Origin: Mesocentrotus franciscanus
Lineage: Eukaryota; Echinodermata; Echinoidea; Camarodonta; Strongylocentrotidae
Direction of reading: 5' to 3'
NCBI GenBank assembly: GCA_037976565.1
Contig: CP137683.1
Coordinates: 5,852,865 to 5,916,864, forward strand
Length of the DNA stretch: 64,000 nt
Both the position numbers and the translations under genes were made by a program. The notes beneath the pieces were generated by a model. The model was not told the origin of the DNA, ran no database searches, and was given only the letters and a program-made list of their open reading frames with translations. Shown piece by piece: positions 1 through 11,913 of this stretch; the first letter of the stretch is position 1, and each line of letters opens with the position of its first letter.

Positions 1-300
1 TAAATTATGACGGAGTTTAAATAATTTCTACTGCAAGTACAACTGTGCGTTTGTTTATAAAAATGACAGAGTGAAATACATTCTACTATACTACCGCGCT
101 TTTGTTCATATGACAGAGTTAAAATAATTTCCACTACAACTGTGCGCTGGTTATAAACGCGACAAAGTTTAATACATCCGAACACACATGACGGAGTTAT
201 AATAGAATTTCTATGTCATCACAACTTTCTCATGAACCCAACGCTATATCCACACACACACAAAATAACCATGCGCGCATGTGCTCAACTCATGTCCAAC
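1..300. repeat. Degenerate short-period tandem repeat
   Basis: Four to five diverged copies of a unit of roughly 50-60 bases can be seen. Each begins near ATGACGGAGTT / ATGACAGAGT / GCGACAAAGTT, followed by an AATA(C/A)ATTTC-like segment and then CAACTGTGCG. No coding potential is apparent. The left edge is cut by the window start. Confidence 0.5.
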
Positions 301-311
301 ACACTACTTGA

Positions 312-420
312 TCGTTGGTGGGAATTTTAGATTTGCACGACGAGAACGTGGACTGCTACGTGGACATCCTTTTAAGGCAATGTGACGTCCTTTTAAGGCA
401 CACTGCCGGGCACTGCCAGT
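312..420. mobile_element. Fragment of a short MITE (same family as 11755-11913)
   Basis: The stretch GGGAATTTTAGATTTGCACG with a following GAACGTGGACTGC and the CCTTTTAAGG direct repeats matches the terminal and internal sequence of the complete element at 11755-11913. Only one terminus is present. The other side runs into a G-tract and the minisatellite, so this is a truncated or interrupted copy. Confidence 0.6.
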
Positions 421-1278
421 GGACGTCACAAAAAAAGGGGGGGGGGGGATACAGAGAAAGAGAAACAAAGGAGACAAGTGGGGAGACAAGGAAGCAAGCC
501 GGTTCCTTCATTTTGCAAATGTGGGCATAATCTGAATTCAGACAAGGATTAAGAGTCGAGAACGGTACAACGATCGTCTTCTTTCTCTAATAATTTGATG
601 AAATGTCAAAGCTCCCCACGCGGGAGGGGGCTAACTGTATTCAGACAAGGATTAAGAGTCGAGAACGTTACAACGAATCGTCTTCTTTCTCTAATTTTAA
701 TGAAATGTCAAAGCTCCCACGCGGGAGGGGGAACTGTGTTCAGACAAGGATTAAGAGTCGAGAACGGTACAACGAATCGTCTTCTTTCTCTTATAATACT
801 TAATGAAATGTCAAAGCTACCGCGCTTAGCGCGCGTGGAGGGGGCTGAATTCAGACAAGGATTAAGAGTGCAGAACGGTACAAGGAATCGTCTTCTTTCT
901 CTAATAATTTAATGAAATATCAAAGCTTCTGCACGGGAGGGGGGAACTGAATTCAAACAAGGATTAAGAGTCGACAACGGTACAACGAATCGTCTTTCTC
1001 GAATAATTTAGCGAAATGTCAAAGCTTCCGCGCGGGAGGGGGAACTGAATTTAGACAAGGATTAAGAGTCGACAACGGTACAACGAATCGTCTTCTTTCT
1101 CTAATAATTTAGTGAAACGTCAAAGCTTCCGCGCGGGAGGGGAACTGAATTCAGACAAGGATTAAGAGTCGAGGACGGTATAACGAATCGTCTTCTTTCT
1201 CTTATAATCCTTAACCCTAAAAGGGCTGGGCTATTTGAGCACTCTTAATCCTTGTCTGAATTCAGTTCCCCCCTCTCC

Positions 1279-1591
1279 CCCCGCGGGTATTAGGTGACAA
1301 AATATCATCACATGTCTATCAAAATATACGGCATTATGGCCCCCTAAGATCTCGGCCTAGGAAGGTCCAATTTATGTGAAAATTAGCATGGTGATAGATT
1401 GAAGTACATTGAATATTAAAGGTGGTAATGTTTATTTTCTTTTATGTTTATTTATTTATTTTTTATTAATATTTTTATGACAATATGCAACTTTTTTGGG
1501 GGAAACATACTTACACACGCACATTTGCGAGAATTACATATTTTGATAGACATGATTGTGATGATATTTTGTCACCTAACACCCGCGGGGA
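1279..1591. mobile_element. Foldback module inside the minisatellite, copy 1
   Basis: About 313 bases are bounded by inverted arms. The left arm is CCGCGGGTATTAGGTGACAA and onward through ATATCATCACATGTCTATCA. The right arm is its near-complement, ending GTCACCTAACACCCGCGGGG. The interior is AT-rich and includes GATCTCGGCCTAGGAAGGTC. Minisatellite units flank it in inverted orientation, so the real arms extend into the satellite. No transposase is present. Confidence 0.8.
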
Positions 1592-1889
1592 GAGGGGGAA
1601 CTGAATTCAGACAAGGATTAAGAGTGCAGAACGGTACAAGGAATCTTCTTCTTTCTCTAATAATTAAGTGAAACGTCAAAGCTTCCGCGCGGGAGGGGGG
1701 ACTGAATTCAGACAAGGATTAAGAGTCAGAACGGTACAACGAATCTTCTTCTTTCTCTAATAATTTAGTGAAACGTCAAAGCTTCCGCGCGGGAGGGGGC
1801 TGAATTCAAACAAGGATTAAGAGTCAAGAACGGTACAACGAATCGTCTTCTTTCTTTATAATTATGAGGTCTTAATACGGCCGGGGGCA

Positions 1890-2160
1890 TTATGGCCCCC
1901 CCCCCTAAGATCTCGGCCTAGGAAGGTCCAATTTATGTGAAAATTAGCATGGTGATAGATTGAAGTACATTGAATATTAAAGATGGTAATGTTTATTTTC
2001 TTTTATGTTTATTTATTTATTTTTTATTAATATTTTTATGACAATATGCAACTTTTTTGGGGGAAACATACTTACACACGCACATTTGCGAGAATTACAT
2101 ATTTTGATAGACATGATGGTGATGATATTTTGTCACCTAACACCCGCGGGGGGAGAGGGG
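1890..2160. mobile_element. Left-truncated copy of the foldback module
   Basis: This has the same interior as the 1279-1591 module, from the GGCATTATGGCCCCC block through to the CACCTAACACCCGCGGGG arm. The left arm is missing and minisatellite units adjoin directly. Confidence 0.75.
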
Positions 2161-2361
2161 GGGGGGGAACTGAATTCAGACAAGGATTAAGAGTGCAGAA
2201 CGGTACAAGGAATCGTCTTCTTTCTCTAATAATTTAGTGAAACGTCAAAGCTTCCGCGCGGGTGGGGGCTGAATTCAAACAAGGATTAAGAGTCAAGAAC
2301 GGTACAACGAATCGTCTTCTTTCTGTATAATTATGAGGTCTTAATACGGCCGGGGGTGGGG

Positions 2362-2592
2362 CATTATGGCCCCTAAGATCTCGGCCTAGGAAGGTCCAAT
2401 TAATGTGAAAATTAGCATGGTGATAGATTGAAGTATGTTGAATGTTAAAGATGGTAATGTTTATTTTCTTTTGTTTATTTATTTATTTTTTATTAATATT
2501 TTTATGACGTTACACACGCACATTTGCGAGAATTACATATTTTGATAGACATGATTGTGATGATATTTTGTCACCTAACACCCGCGGGGAGA
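2362..2592. mobile_element. Shortened copy of the foldback module
   Basis: This copy again lacks the left arm. It also has an internal deletion just after the TTTTTATGAC block, where the ATATGCAAC segment seen in the other copies is absent. The right arm is intact. Confidence 0.7.
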
Positions 2593-4131
2593 GGGGGAAC
2601 TGAATTCAGACAAGGATTAAGAGTGCAGAACGGTACAAGGAATCGTCTTCTTTCTCTAATAATTTAGTGAAACGTCAAAGCTTCCGCGCGGGAGTGGGGG
2701 AACTGAATTCAGACAAGGATTAAGAGTCGAGAACGGTACAACGAATCGTCTTCTTTCTCTAATAATTTAGTGAAACGTCAAAGCTTCCGCGCGGGAGTGG
2801 GGGAACTGAATTCAGACAAGGATTAAGAGTCGAGAACGGTACAACGAATCGTCTTCTTTCTCTAATAAAAATGAAATGCAAAAGCTTCCGCGCGGGTGGG
2901 GGGCTGAATTCAAAAAAGGATTAAGAGTCAAGAACGGTACAACGAATCGTCTTCTTTCTCTAATAATTTAATGATTAATGTCAAAGCTTCCGCGCTTCGC
3001 GTGTGAGGAGGACTGAATTCAGACAAAGATTATGAGTCGAGAACGGTACAACGAATCGTCTTCTTTCTCTATCAATTCAATGAAATGTCAAAGCTTTGGG
3101 GGGAACTGAATTCAGACAAGGATTAAGAGTCGAGAACGGTTATTAACGGATCGTCTTCTTTAAATTCTCTAATAATTTAATGAAACGTCAAAGCTTCCGC
3201 GCTTCGCGCGGGAGGGGTGGGGGTGGGAGAACTGAATTCAGACAAGGATTAAGAGCCCAGAACGGTACAACGATTCGCCTTCTTTCTCTAATAATTTATT
3301 AAAATGTCAACGCTTCCGCGCGGGAGGGAAACTGAATTCAGACAAGGATTAAGAGCCCAGAACGGTACAACGAATCGTCTTCTTTCTCTTATTATTTAAT
3401 TAAATATCAAAGCTTCCACGCTTCGCGCGGGAGGGGAACTGAATTCAGACAAGAATTAAGTGTCGAGAACGGTACAACGATCGCTTTCTTTCTCTAATAA
3501 TCTAATGAAATGTAAAAGCTTCCGCGCGCTTCGCTCTGTTCCCACCCCAACTGATGGAAATAGCGGTCGGCGCGATTTTCAAATTTCAGCCCCACCCTAT
3601 TGGGAACTGAATTCAGACAAGGATTAAGAGTCGAGAACGGTACAACCATCGTCTTCTTTCTCTTATTATTTAATTAAATATCAAAGCTTCCACGCTTCCG
3701 CGCGGGAGGGGGAACTGAATTCAGACAAGGATTAACAGCCCAGAGTGGTACAACGAATCGCCTTCTTTCTCTAATAATTTAATAAAACGTCAAAGCTTCT
3801 GCGCGGGAGGAGGAACTGAATACCCAGAACGGTACAACGAATCTTCTTCTTTCTCTAATAATTTAATGAAATGTCAAAGCTTCCGCGAGGGAGGGGGAAC
3901 TGAATTCAGACAAGGATTAAGAGTCGACAACGGTACAACGAATCGTCTTCTTTCTCTAATAATTTAGTGAAACGTCAAAGCTTCCGCGCGGGAGGGGGGA
4001 CTGAATTCAGACAAGGATTAAGAGTCGAGGACGGTATAACGAATCGTCTTCTTTCTCTTATAATCCTTAACCCTAAAAGGGCTGGGCTATTTGAGCACTC
4101 TTAATCCTTGTCTGAATTCAGTTCCCCCTCC

Positions 4132-4442
4132 CCCCGCGGGTGTTAGGTGACAAAATATCATCACATGTCTATCAAAATATACGGCATTATGCCCCCCTAA
4201 GATCTCGGCCTAGGAAGGTCCAATTTATGTGAAAATTAGCATGGTGATAGATTGAAGTATATTGAATATTAAAGATGGTAATGTTTATTTTCTTTTATGT
4301 TTATTTATTTATTTTTTATTAATATTTTTATGACAATATGCAACTTTTTGGGAAACATACTTACACACGCACATTTGCGAGAATTACATATTTTGATAGA
4401 CATGATTGTGATGATATTTTGTCACCTAACACCCGCGGGGGA
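4132..4442. mobile_element. Foldback module inside the minisatellite, copy 2
   Basis: This is a near-identical second full copy of the 1279-1591 module with both arms. The same preceding CTAAAAGGGCTGGGCTATTT and inverted minisatellite unit sit on its left. The shared flanks show that the module and its neighbouring satellite units were copied together. Confidence 0.8.
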
Positions 4443-5275
4443 GAGGGAACTGAATTCAGACAAGGATTAAGAGTGCAGAACGGTACAACGAATCGTCTTC
4501 TTTCTCTAATAATTAAGTGAAACGTCAAAGCTTCCGCGCGGGAGGGGGAACTGAATTCAGACAAGGATTAAGAGTCGAGAACGGTACAACGAATCGTCTT
4601 CTTTCTCTAATAATTTAATGAAATGTCAAAGCTTCCGCGCGGGTGGGGGGCTGAATTCAAACAAGGATTAAGAGTCAAGAACGGTACAACGAATCGTCTT
4701 CTTTCTCTAATAATTTAATGAAATGTCAAAGCTTCCGCGCTTCGCGCGTGAGGACGGACTGAATTCAGACAAGGATTAAGAGTCGAGAACGGTACAATAA
4801 CGGATCGTCTTCTTTAATTTCTCTAATAATTTAATGAAACGTCAAAGCTTCCGCGCTTGGCGCGGGGGGGGGGAGGGGACTTTAGTTAGACAAGGATTAA
4901 GAGTCGAGAACGGTACAACGAATCTCTTCTTTCTCTAATAATTTATTAAAATGTCAACCGCGCGGAGGGGGAGAACTGAATTCAGACAAGGATTAAGAGC
5001 CCAGAACGGTACAACGAATCGTCTTCTTTCTCTAATTATTTAATTAAATATCAAAGCTTCCACGCTTCGCGCGGGAGGGGCTGAATTCAGACAAGGATTA
5101 CATGTAAGTGTCGAGAACTGTACAACGATCGTCTTCTTTCTCTAATAATCTAATGAAATGTAAAAGCTTCGCTCTGTTCCCTGCACCCCCCACTGAGTGA
5201 AATAGCGGTCGGCGCGATTTTCAAATTTCAGTCCCCCACCCTATCGGAAAATCCTGGGTCCGCCACTGTCTTAAA

Positions 5276-6224
5276 CACCCCCTTTAAACAAATCGTGGAT
5301 ACGCCCTCGCATTTCACTATAATCTACACAAAAGTTAATTTGGCTTTGAGAGAAATGAAACAAGTGACATGATAAACAATTTGTACTCGTTAAAATTACA
5401 TTATTTCCATTTTCGGAAATGAACGAACATTTGATGTTTATAGCCTCAACTCACATGACCTACATGTATAACAAACCACACATAGGGCCTATCACGCAAT
5501 GCAAAATTTAAAAATAGCAATCAAAAGCATGCAACGAGGGGAATCAGATATAGTAATCTAGCAAAATTATGATGAATTATAATACCCATAGGCCATTGTA
5601 TAATTTAAGTAATGAATTAGTGTGATTTCATAGTTTTGGTACCGTTGAAATTGAAGAATTAATTTTGATTTCATGTTCCTTCAAGCCCGCCAAAAGCTTA
5701 AGTTACGCATGTGCGATACACTTTCGAAGCCACTACAACAGAGATCCATATTTGACTATTCATAAAAATACTGCAGATAAGGGATCTAATTCTAAACTCA
5801 CGACTGAGATAATTCTCTCTATCATGACGGGTATCGTGATCTGAGCATTGCGAACTAATGACTCCTCAATCATATCGATCAAAATAATTTTTAATAAAAT
5901 TGCTGAATTTTAGATTCAAATTTATCGTTGCTTCAATTTTCGAAAAATAACCGACATGACATGACAAGTAGGGCCTAATTCAAACAGGCACAGCACAACC
6001 ACACAAACAAGCAACAAGATCGATGAGATCGAAATGACTGTCTAAATCACGTCTAAATAATAGGAACACCAGACAAGATTAGTTTCGCATTATTACGTCA
6101 ACGATTAGAATTTTATAAAAAGAATCATGGGTATTAAATAAATAACTTGATACTTTATCGTCTTTATGAACAATTGATTTTCACATCTGTCCCAATTTTG
6201 ACTCTCGTAGACTTCCCCCATCAA
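5276..6224. other. Non-coding stretch without recognised features
   Basis: AT-rich single-copy-looking DNA after the repeat block. No reading frame of note, tRNA-like sequence or clear inverted-repeat element was recognised. The sequence just before it ends in GGGTCCGCCACTG, which looks like the boundary of the repeat block. Confidence 0.5.
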
Positions 6225-6340
6225 TCTATTCTCTCTCTCTCTCTCTCTCTCCCTCCCTCTCCTCCCTCCATCTTCCAAGTGTACCCTTCCCCCGTTCCTC
6301 TTCCTCTCCCTCTCCCTCTCTCTTGTCCATCTTTCCTCCT
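6225..6340. repeat. (TC)n microsatellite and pyrimidine tract
   Basis: An uninterrupted CT dinucleotide run is followed by CCCTCCCTCTCCTCCCTCC-type pyrimidine sequence. Both strands have an open frame across it only because of the low complexity. Confidence 0.85.
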
Positions 6341-6764
6341 GTTTGTTTATCAACACCCAAGGTCTGATTTGCGCCGGGCCTTTGTTCAAACAAAGTTCAA
6401 GGGTTCAAATGGGCGGCATTTTGTCTCCTCGCATTCAAATCTCAAAACAGAATTGCGCAATATACCTCTCAGCCAAACATAAACAAAGGTTTAGATTTTA
6501 ATAGGTCAAGATTTACGTGCCGATACGTCTTTTTTTACACGAGGTCGTGGACAGAATTGAGGTTAGATTTAATATCATGGAATGTGTTGATAAAACCCAA
6601 GCAATCTGTATTTTGAATAAAGCTTGGAATTAAATTGTGAGCAAATAAACTTCACTATTGTCAAACTCATCGATCTATAGCTTGGAATTAAAACTAATCA
6701 GGACCAATCTCAATTTAGCGAATTGCGAATAGCGAATTGCTAGCTAGCTCACTCCATTTGGCTT

Positions 6765-6956
6765 GCGCCTATATCATGCCAGCCGCGCGGAGATAGCCAA
6801 CGTGGCTAGGCTGCGAGTACGAGTACGTAGCATCGATGTACATGTAGCGCGGCTCACTGTCTTCGCTAGCGCATCCCTGATTGCTGTGCGCCAGAACGAA
6901 GCGGACCGACAGTCGTCGTCCTGCGTCGGAACGATTTCGATCAAACAATTAAATTT
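6765..6956. promoter_or_regulatory. CpG-dense segment abutting the assembly gap
   Basis: I count about 23 CpG dinucleotides in under 200 bases, against a CpG-poor AT-rich surrounding. The segment stops at the run of Ns. A promoter or first exon of the downstream Par-3 gene could lie here or in the gap. That is inference only: no splice-ready N-terminal Par-3 exon is readable in it. Confidence 0.3.
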
Positions 6957-7456
6957 NNNNNNNNNNNNNNNNNNNNNNNNNNNNNNNNNNNNNNNNNNNN
7001 NNNNNNNNNNNNNNNNNNNNNNNNNNNNNNNNNNNNNNNNNNNNNNNNNNNNNNNNNNNNNNNNNNNNNNNNNNNNNNNNNNNNNNNNNNNNNNNNNNNN
7101 NNNNNNNNNNNNNNNNNNNNNNNNNNNNNNNNNNNNNNNNNNNNNNNNNNNNNNNNNNNNNNNNNNNNNNNNNNNNNNNNNNNNNNNNNNNNNNNNNNNN
7201 NNNNNNNNNNNNNNNNNNNNNNNNNNNNNNNNNNNNNNNNNNNNNNNNNNNNNNNNNNNNNNNNNNNNNNNNNNNNNNNNNNNNNNNNNNNNNNNNNNNN
7301 NNNNNNNNNNNNNNNNNNNNNNNNNNNNNNNNNNNNNNNNNNNNNNNNNNNNNNNNNNNNNNNNNNNNNNNNNNNNNNNNNNNNNNNNNNNNNNNNNNNN
7401 NNNNNNNNNNNNNNNNNNNNNNNNNNNNNNNNNNNNNNNNNNNNNNNNNNNNNNNN
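6957..7456. other. Assembly gap (500 N)
   Basis: Exactly 500 consecutive Ns, which suggests a fixed-size placeholder and not a measured distance. Any frame drawn across it is artificial. Confidence 0.99.
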
Positions 7457-8665
7457 TTTTGTGTTTGTAGACAGGTGGTCTTTCTATACAGGTGGTCACT
7501 TGTCTTAAGCAGGTTAGACTGTACAAGAAAAACGATGGTTACAGAAATGTTATGGGAATTTCCCTGTGAATTTGTGTACGAGTATCCTCGATAGCAGGTG
7601 GTTACCAATATGGACGACTGGACGTACATGGAAGCACTGGTAATTGTAGCGTGAACAGTGCAGGAAGATGTTGGTAAAAATGGCAGAGTCCCAGGTCTCC
7701 CAGCTGCTGGTAAGAAATACATGATGTACTGAATGACTACATGAACATGTATATCCCTGTTACCCCATGTGTCATACACTTTGTAAATACATGTACATGT
7801 ACATGTACTATGAGATTCATAGCACACTTGAACAATCATTAACCAAAGGCATCTTGCACATGAGCATCTGGTTTCTTTCTTGAAGATTTGCTAATGTTAT
7901 GTAGGAATTCTCTGTGGTCCATTTTCTTGGAAAGAGGTAAATGGGTCATGCAGACTTGCCCTCCTAATTCAAAATATATTGTGAATATGGAATCATGGAT
8001 ATGACTGATGATTATTTTCTAGATGAAAATTAGGGCGTTTTACCTAGAAAATGAGGATATGTTTATTATAGGATGCTAATAGTAGACATAGCCTAAAGCA
8101 GGTTAGCAGGAAAAATGAGATTTAAACAAAATTATGAGTAAAGGAAACTTTGTCTGTGAACATACATGTACATGTATAACCATGTATATTATGTACACTG
8201 TAGATGCCATGATGTACAGTATTAATTCTGAAACATTTGTGGAATGAAACTCCAGTGAAATGAAAAACAATGGCTATTTTCATGGAAAGAAACTGTTGTG
8301 AAGTCTACAAATTTTGGTCTGTGTTGTGCAGTTGCTATGCAATAGGTTTGTGGCATTAAATCAACGAATACTGCTTGAAACTTCTGATAGGATTATATCT
8401 CTGTTGCATACTTTTTTGCCATTTTGCACATTCAAATACATTGTATAAAGTAGGTTTCAAATGATTGCAATAAAAAAAAAAGTATTTCAGTCGTATGTGA
8501 TGTAGGCGAATGAAATCCTTAGATGCGTTCTGAACTTGTATTGACAACAATGTACATACATGTACATGTACATACTGGGGGTACATGAATAACCACTGAT
8601 TATAACAATCTCATGTTGTATGCATCACAGTAAAAATTTGAAACAAAAGGTTTATAATTTCATCG

Positions 8666-8742
8666 GTTTGGAGCCAGAAGGGTGTAGACTCTGTGTAAAA
8701 TGAGAGGACTTTACTGAACATCCTTCCTTCTGGCTCCAAACC
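8666..8742. repeat. Perfect 17-bp inverted repeat (mini hairpin element)
   Basis: GGTTTGGAGCCAGAAGG at 8666-8682 is exactly complementary to CCTTCTGGCTCCAAACC at 8726-8742, with a 43-base spacer. Flanking TTTCATC / GACGATTTCAT is also loosely mirrored. It is probably a very short non-autonomous DNA element. Confidence 0.7.
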
Positions 8743-11700
8743 AGACGATTTCATCTATTATGTGCAGTGAGAGTGAGACAAAGGTGTGGCAAGATCAAGT
8801 TCCCCTTAAAGGTGAAGAAAACAGACCCCACCTCAACCCTAACCGTCATAAATCTTGAGATTAATAGGCCAATGAAAGTGAACATACATGTACTTGCTGA
8901 AAGTTTGCTGACTCTGTTCAGACCTTGCTATGGCCTCATGTTAGATGATACATGTACAGTTCACTACAAGGTAATGGCAAATGAGCGATTCAGAGAAATG
9001 TTTTGTGTCCAGTACAATATTTGTTTTATCTTTGACTTTTTTTTAAAGCAAAGAGATAAAGACAGACCTATAGATAAAGATACATGTAATGCTTCCTCTG
9101 ATATCTTTGTGTTTTGACAACACAACAATTTTTCATCAGCTACAAATGTATGTGTAGGCCCACAGTCTGTATGCTATAAATGTTGTCCTGATGTGCTGTA
9201 ACTTGTAAGAAATATACATGTATGTACATGTACATGTAATTCCCCATACATGTACAATGTATGTAGGCCGAGATGTTGAAGTATTAAAGCTACATTGTTA
9301 TTTTGTTAGTGTACTCGTCCTTCTCCACTGTATTACTTCAAGATTTTCCTCCTGTATAAAAAGGGAACCTGTCCACAAAGACCACATGTTGTGTTTGCCC
9401 TGAAAATGGTTTCTCATTGAAACATGTACTAAGGGAACTTGTACAGAAAGACCACCTGCCCATAAAGACCACTTTTCTTGTCTCCCTTGAGTGGTCTTTA
9501 CATACAGGCTTTATATGTGATGTGATTAATATCCAAAGACAGCATGATATTGAATGAGTAAAAATTTAATAAAAAGACACTATTGGGTCTGGATAAGAGC
9601 TCAGCAGAGACTAGTCAAGTAGCGCAAAAGGGTAATAGGGTTCAAAGCAATTAGTGAGGATCAGTTGTGAATTAAATGCTGACATAAATGGAGCATTTCA
9701 TGGTGATACTGAATGAGTTTTCACTTAGGCCTTTTGGTCATTACTGACTGTTCAAAATGTGTGTTATACTGTATGTAGGCCTATATTTTTTGTAGGATAT
9801 TACTAGACATGTACAGGTACTGTACCTTACAGTGATGGTATTTGAAATTAGCCTTCATGATATTAATATTTAGGGGGGGGGGCTGCTTGATTTTGTTCAT
9901 GTTGTTTGTTGTTTGTTCATGTTGAGAATGATCCTATTTGTTTGGATTTTAATCAATTAAATTTAAATTTGAATGTACTGTACAAGTTGTACATGTGCAA
10001 AACTGCAAATGTACAAAATTAACCTTCATGCTGCATTGAAATGGGAGGGGGGGGGGGAACCCTGCTTGCATTTTTATTGCAAATTTGTTGTGTAGACCCA
10101 AGGAGACATCACAGTGATATCTCCTTGATAGACCTAATGTATGTTTTACTTGTGGTCCACATGCCTAATATACACTACATGTACTGTACATCAGAAATGT
10201 TGTATACATTTTAGTAAAATGGACATGTGCTGTAGATGGTGTACATGTATAATGTAAAGGTCTCAACATTTAATACAATAGACCTACAGTACATGTATGT
10301 ACATTTTGGGCTACACTATTATATAAAGGAGGCCTTTACATGTATAGTGTTATCTGTACATGATGTTGTATTTGCCTGATATATACACTGTATTTCAGAT
10401 ATAGTTTTGTTTACTATTAAAATGTACATGTAATTGGCGTACAATGTACATTTCTGTAGATTAGGTCCAAGATGTAAACATTTAATACAATAGTCCTACA
10501 TACATGTACTTGTACACTTTACAAGGAGGTATTTACCTGTGTACTGTATTGGTAGGTACTGTACTGTACATGTACATGTAGGTCTGTCAATAGCCTGGAC
10601 TAGAGGCTAGAAGCGTGATTAATCACAGTCATTAGGGCACAATTTACATCAATATTCCTGATGCGCATACCAAACAAGATATTTTGTAACCTATGCCATC
10701 GCTTGTGTTCAATCATAATCGCCATGTGGGTCGGTCTATGCTGCCAGACTATGGAACATGAAAACCTATACGCATGCTCATCAATCAATGATCTGATCGA
10801 CGGCATGAAAGATACCCTCTCTCATTCCATACATTAAATTGGCAACCTACATGTTGGCATTGCATGTCTGATATGATTAAAGCTATACCAAGTGAAGTAA
10901 AGGAATCGTCTGGCAGGATGATAAATCCAAGTTGTCGTCGGCTCGTGCAAATTGTCCAAATTATTTTATATATAAAGCTGACACATGTACACATATATAC
11001 ATGTAGGCATAAGTGTGGGCTTTAGAGATTTGGCTTGTCAAGTTGTAATTGATATATATGTATTAAAGTTAGCAGATTATTGATTAGAGTCAAGTAAATG
11101 ACACAGTAAGGTTCATTTGAGTGCCTAATAAACAACCAAGTTCCACTTGTTTCAGTTGACGCCCATGGTACACAACAATGAACTACATGTACCAATGAAA
11201 ATAATATACACAGGACTGGAAAACTATTTTCCTCTGGGATGCTTCAAAAGACTGCCAAAGTACAGTAGTTGTATGAAGAAATAATTGTACCTGTAATGTA
11301 AGATTTCTCTCCAGAAAATTTTAATATTTGTCAATATTTCAATAGAACATAAAAAAGATACCATCTGCATCAAGTCTAGTTTGGTAATGGTGGAGATTTG
11401 TACATACCTCTTGTACTTTTTATTTCTAATGTACATGTATATCATTTGGGGGGGGGGTACAGTAACTACAATAACAGCTACATACATGTAAAATAAGGAC
11501 AATAATATAGACATATTTTCTTCAGAAAATATTACTGTACACTGTACATGTACATGTAGGCCAGGCATACTGATGTATTCACTGTCTGGATCTTAAAAAG
11601 AATAAATAATTGAGAGGCCTCGCATCCTTTGAACAACCCCTTTATTAAATATTCATCATTTGGCATCAATGTTTTCTTCTGAATATTTAATGTAAACCTA

Positions 11701-11754
11701 AACAGAGAAGTACCTTTTCATTCATGAATGTACAGTCACAGCATAGATCTGCAA

Positions 11755-11913
11755 TAGGGACTTTTAGATTTGCACGTCGACGTAGTGGACTGCAACGTGT
11801 GCCATTCTTTCAAGGCACTGGCCCGGCAGTGCCTTAAAAGGACGTCACATTACCTTAAAAGGATGTCACCGTGGCAGTCCACGTTCTCGTCGTGTAAAAT
11901 CTAAAAGTCCCTA
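11755..11913. mobile_element. Complete short MITE with TA-flanked inverted ends
   Basis: The element runs from TAGGGACTTTTAGATTTGCA to its near-complement, which ends in TCTAAAAGTCCCTA. Inside are GTGGACTGCAACG and its mirrored GGCAGTCCACG, plus AAAAGGACGTCAC direct repeats. A terminal TA on both sides fits a TA target duplication as in Tc1/mariner-type elements. It has no coding capacity. Confidence 0.75.

Larger units (their letters stand above)
536..5275. repeat. ~100-bp minisatellite array, EcoRI-site unit
   Basis: About 33 copies of a ~100-base unit are seen, anchored by GAATTCAGACAAGGATTAAG. Each continues with AGAACGGTACAACGAATCG, TCTTCTTTCTCTAATAATTT, a GTCAAAGCTTCCGCGC block and a G-run. 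Successive anchors lie about 99-111 bases apart (for example 644, 743, 854, 1054, 1154). Many units carry a small palindrome around CCGCGCTTCGCGCGG. Single inverted units occur at about 1235 and 4095. A longer sequence (GCGGTCGGCGCGATTTTCAA and flanks) is shared between about 3530-3600 and 5165-5240, so larger segments were also duplicated. Short reading frames here follow repeat units and are not genes. Confidence 0.95.

Noticed and set aside
595..912. 105-codon frame with internal repeats (RQGLRVENGTTNRLLSL)
   Set aside because: It is the minisatellite read in one phase; every unit gives the same peptide, and the frame breaks wherever unit length changes.
6147..6482. Ser/Pro/Leu-rich frame and its Arg/Glu-rich mirror
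   Set aside because: Caused by the CT microsatellite; no domain, no splice context.
6763..7839. Long frames of 235-296 codons on both strands
   Set aside because: They run through the 500-N gap, so most of their residues are unknown and the continuity is artificial.
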